From: Flavobacteriales bacterium
Lineage (GTDB): Bacteria; Bacteroidota; Bacteroidia; Flavobacteriales; BACL11
Length of the DNA stretch: 32,100 nt
Assembly: GCA_014239655.1 (NCBI GenBank)
Contig: JAAZYM010000061.1
Coordinates: forward strand, 1-32,100
Reading direction: 5' to 3'
The stretch's first letter is position 1. Each line of letters starts with the position of its first letter. Below the pieces are notes generated by a model. The model did not search any database. It saw nothing but the letters and a program-made list of their open reading frames with translations, and was not told where the DNA came from. Shown here one piece after another: positions 28,541 to 32,100 of this stretch. Position numbers and translations under genes: made by a program.

Positions 28541-30142
28541 TTAATGTAAACCATGCATTAGTTTTTTAATATATGGAGATATAATAACAACGAAGATAGC
28601 TATAAATATTGTGACAAAACCTATCTGTCCATATATACTATTGTATTGTAATAGAGTAGCTACAGCCTCATTTGAGGTGTCAGGGTAACCCATAAACCAA
28701 TCTGTTAAATTAGACAGCCAAGTACTTTCTCCAGAATCATTTCCACTTGTTGTTAATTTAGCAATTTCTCCTGAAATGTAGTGAGCAAAGGTTGATGATA
28801 GGAACCAAACTCCCATCATAAATGCTGCTATTCTCTTTGGAGATAACTCAGTTACTTTTGAAAGGCCAATAGGAGACAAAAACAGTTCACCAGTTGTTAT
28901 TAAAAAGTATCCTAAGAAAACAAAAAGGAAAGGTACTTTACCATTTTCACCAATGAAATGGGCAGTAGCAGCAAAAATTAAGAAACCTAATCCTAATTGA
29001 AAGATTCCTAAAGCAAATTTTATAGGTGTATTAGGATTTCTTTTCATATCTCCTAATTTTGTCCATAACCAACTAAATGGAATTGCTAGTAATACTATGT
29101 AAGCAGGATTTATAGCATTTGTTTGAGAGGCATTCATTCCAACTAGATTAACACATTTGTCTACCCATACCGTAATTGAACTTCCAGCTTGTTCGAAGCA
29201 TGCCCAAAAAATTGTACAAAAAACTGATAAGATCATTAATGCAATGAGTCTATCTCCACTTTGGTGATCTTTTTTGACGACTTTGTAATCAAAAATTATG
29301 TAGGCTACATAGGCTAAAACCGCTAATCCGACAATACTTAACACATTACCTAAAATATGAGAATCTCTATCAAGAATAATTAGATAAGCAAATATAGGTA
29401 CTAGAAGGAATCCTATTGTATAGATAATGTTTGTGATTGATATTCCTGAAATCTTTTTATTTACATATTCTGCAGGTTGTAGTCCTCGATCCCCTAATAC
29501 ATTTGCTTGAATTCCTTTCCAGAATACTAAAAGACCTGCTAACATACCTAATCCAGCAGCTCCAAATCCATAGTGCCATCCATATACTTCTCCTAAGTAA
29601 CCGCAGAATAAAGGAGCAACCATAGCTCCTAGATTAATTCCCATATAGAAAATCGTAAAACCACCATCTCTTTTAATATCACCTTCTTCGTATAATGAAC
29701 CAACTAAAGTTGAAATATTTGGCTTGAAAAATCCATTACCCATAATTAGTAATCCTAAGGCGCCATAAAAGAAGAATTCAGTTGGAAATGCCATAAAGAA
29801 GTGTCCCATTGCCATTAGTATTCCACCAAAAAGTATTGATTTTCTATATCCAATATATTTGTCAGCTAAGTAGCCTCCTAGCAGAGGTGTTAGATAAACA
29901 AGAGCTCCATAGGCAGCATAAATTCCATATGCTATTTCTTCATTATTTTGTAGGTCTTGATAAAAATCTTTAATAAGATAGAGAGTTAATAGAGCACGCA
30001 TGCCATAGAATGAGAAACGTTCCCACATTTCAGCAAAAAACAAATAAAATAAAGCTTTTGGATGTCCTTTTTTATCTAGATATGTTTTTGCAATAATTAA
30101 TATTAATGCAGTAAAAATAATGTAACCAATTAGCTGAATCAT
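28541..30142 (-). CDS. POT/PTR-family proton-dependent oligopeptide transporter
   Basis: FFAEMWERFSFYGMRALLTLYL, GGYLADKYIGYRKSILFGG, FKPNISTLVGSLYEEGD, FYMGINLGAMVAPLFCGYLGE; about 12+ TM helices. Confidence 0.93.
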   Translation of the reverse strand: MIQLIGYIIFTALILIIAKTYLDKKGHPKALFYLFFAEMWERFSFYGMRALLTLYLIKDFYQDLQNNEEIAYGIYAAYGALVYLTPLLGGYLADKYIGYRKSILFGGILMAMGHFFMAFPTEFFFYGALGLLIMGNGFFKPNISTLVGSLYEEGDIKRDGGFTIFYMGINLGAMVAPLFCGYLGEVYGWHYGFGAAGLGMLAGLLVFWKGIQANVLGDRGLQPAEYVNKKISGISITNIIYTIGFLLVPIFAYLIILDRDSHILGNVLSIVGLAVLAYVAYIIFDYKVVKKDHQSGDRLIALMILSVFCTIFWACFEQAGSSITVWVDKCVNLVGMNASQTNAINPAYIVLLAIPFSWLWTKLGDMKRNPNTPIKFALGIFQLGLGFLIFAATAHFIGENGKVPFLFVFLGYFLITTGELFLSPIGLSKVTELSPKRIAAFMMGVWFLSSTFAHYISGEIAKLTTSGNDSGESTWLSNLTDWFMGYPDTSNEAVATLLQYNSIYGQIGFVTIFIAIFVVIISPYIKKLMHGLH

Positions 30143-30191
30143 AATTTAAATTTTGTTATTATTTGAATTGCCGAATTTAATAAAAAAAGAG

Positions 30192-32100
30192 TTATAAATT
30201 ATCCTCGATAAAATCTGTCATCTTTTTATATAGATGATATCTAGTATTTTTTCCATAGATACTATGATTTTTATCTGGATAAACAAATAAGTCAAATTGT
30301 TTATTTGCTTTTACTAATGCAGCTGCCATTTCATATGTATTCTGCACATGTACATTGTCGTCTGCAGTTCCATGTATTAACAGGTATTTTCCTTTGAGTT
30401 TTTCCACATGATTGATTGGAGAATTTTCATCATACCCTGTTGGATTTTCTTGTGGTGTTTGCATATATCTTTCAGTATATATATTGTCATAGTAACGCCA
30501 ATTAGTTACTGGAGCAACTGCGATTCCTAATTTAAATATATCAGCTCCTTTAGTTATTGCTAATGAAGACATATATCCACCATAACTCCATCCTTGAATA
30601 CCAATCCTGTTTTTATCAATATAGTCTAAGTCTCCAAAATATTTAGCTGCATCTATTTGATCTATAGTTTCATATTTTCCAAGTTCTTTATAGGTCATTT
30701 TTTTAAATTCTGATCCTTTACCACCAGTTCCTCTATTATCAACGCATGCAACGACATAACCTTTCTGTGCTAGCATCTGATACCAAAAGAAATTAGTGCC
30801 TCCATATGTATTTAAGACTTTCTGTGATCCTGGGCCACCATATAAAAACATGAAGAGAGGATATTTTTTGTTTTTATCAAAATTTGGCGGTTTAATTATC
30901 CAAGCATTTAGATCAGCATTATCGGTATATATTGTTATAAATTCTTTCTGGCTAAGGTTGTAATCTTTTATTTTAGTGTTAAATTCAGTATTATCTTCAA
31001 TCAGGTTTATTAATGTTCCGTCATATTTATGAAGTGAATATACAGGAGGAGTATTTGCATTTGAGTATGAGTTAATATAATACTTTAGTCCTTTACTGAA
31101 TTTAACAGAATTTGTTCCTGTCTCAGTACTTAGTTTCTTTCTTTTTCCAGTTTCTAAATCTAAAACATATAGCACCCTATTAATTGACCCTTCTTCTGTT
31201 GATCTAAAAAATATTTGCATATTATCACTATCAAGGCCATCAAATGAGCTTACCTCCCATGCGCCATTTGTTAATTGTTCTTCACTTCCATCTAGACCTT
31301 TTAGATAGATATGATTGTATCCGTTCTTTTCTGATGTCCATATAAAGTCGTTATTAGGAAGGAATGTTAAATTATTATTGATGCCTATATAATATTTATC
31401 CTCTTCGCTAAATAATATTCTATTACTACCATCTCTTGAATCTACTAAGATAAAATCTAGTTTATTTTGGTGTCTATTTAGACCTATTAATTATAAAATA
31501 TTAGGGTCATTACTCCATTTAATTCTTGGAATATATTCGTAGTCCTTTTCAGTATAAATAAGTGTTTTTTCTCTTTTTTCTATATCATATAAATAGATAT
31601 TTACAGTAGAATTATCTTCTCCTGCTTTTGGATATTTAAACACCTCCTGCGTAGGATATAATTCTCCATTAAATCTATCCATAGAAAATTCTTTAACGTG
31701 AGATTCATCAAACTTGTAATATGCAATTGTATTTCCATCTGAAGACCAGTCAAATCCTTTTATAAGACCAAATTCTTCCTCATATACCCAGTCTGAAGCG
31801 CCATTTATAATGTGATTCTTTTTGCCATCAGATGTTACTTGGGTTTCTTCTCCATTTAAAATATTTTTAATATAAAGGTTGTTATTAAATACGTAAGCAA
31901 CTTTATCTCCATTTGGTGAGAATGTAGCATATCTTATCTTATTTTCAGATAATTGCTTTAGTTTATTATTATGAATATTAAATACATAATAAATAGATCT
32001 TTTAGAATATCTATAAATAGATTTTGTTTCTGTAGTTAGTAGCATTAACTTATCATCTTCACTAAAAGAATATCCAGTTATTCTTTTAATTTTAAAATCG
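30192..32100 (-). pseudogene. S9-family prolyl/dipeptidyl peptidase (DPP4-like), truncated by the right window edge and interrupted by in-frame TAA (plus-strand 31491-31493); pseudogene vs error vs recoding unresolved
   Basis: C-terminal catalytic domain GIQGWSYGGYMSSLA (Ser), GTADDNVH (Asp), PDKNHSIYG (His). Manual translation shows the same frame open across 31221-31490 (LIGLNRHQNKLDFILVDSRDGSNRILFSEEDKYYIGINNNLTFLPNNDFIWTSEKNGYNHIYLKGLDGSEEQLTNGAWEVSSFDGLDSDN) joining both ORFs; the frame also continues upstream of 32045 to the window edge. Confidence 0.9.

Noticed and set aside
11822-31493. Genome-wide reassignment of TAA as a sense codon
   Set aside because: uvrB, bshB1, wzc, nhaC, csp and other genes end at TAA at the expected protein C-termini, some right at intrinsic terminators.
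1-32100. Mobile element, phage, toxin-antitoxin or defence island
   Set aside because: No transposase, integrase, phage structural, TA or defence-type proteins and no terminal inverted repeats seen; gene content is chromosomal housekeeping.

Overview
AT-rich chromosomal window, most likely from a marine Flavobacteriia/Bacteroidota bacterium (T9SS sorting domain, TAnnTTTG promoter-like motifs, bshB1, family content). It is mostly housekeeping: ftsY, ffh, folD, csp, uvrB, DUF349, aroE, DUF368, a ComA-like phosphosulfolactate synthase, glmM, cysteine desulfurase, nhaC, wzc/wza, maf, a UbiA-family prenyltransferase, DUF2520, ccsBA, bshB1, a T9SS Asp-box protein, a copper-type P-ATPase, tRNA-His(GTG), two thioredoxin-fold proteins, a POT peptide transporter and an S9 dipeptidyl peptidase. 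Three genes carry apparent substitution lesions. The cysteine desulfurase (TAA at 11822-11824) and the DPP4-like peptidase (TAA at 31491-31493) are each split by one in-frame stop with the frame intact on both sides. NhaC extends about 100 codons upstream of its first ATG with no ATG/GTG/TTG start. All three can be explained by C:G>A:T changes, so an error or damage artefact, a mutator, or non-standard decoding should be distinguished. Other points of interest are two hexanucleotide repeats encoding low-complexity protein tracts (FtsY Glu-Pro, Wzc Gly-Tyr), the aroE-DUF368-comA block, and the DUF2520-UbiA-Maf-Wza-Wzc block. I found no CRISPR array, transposon, phage or convincing novel defence system.
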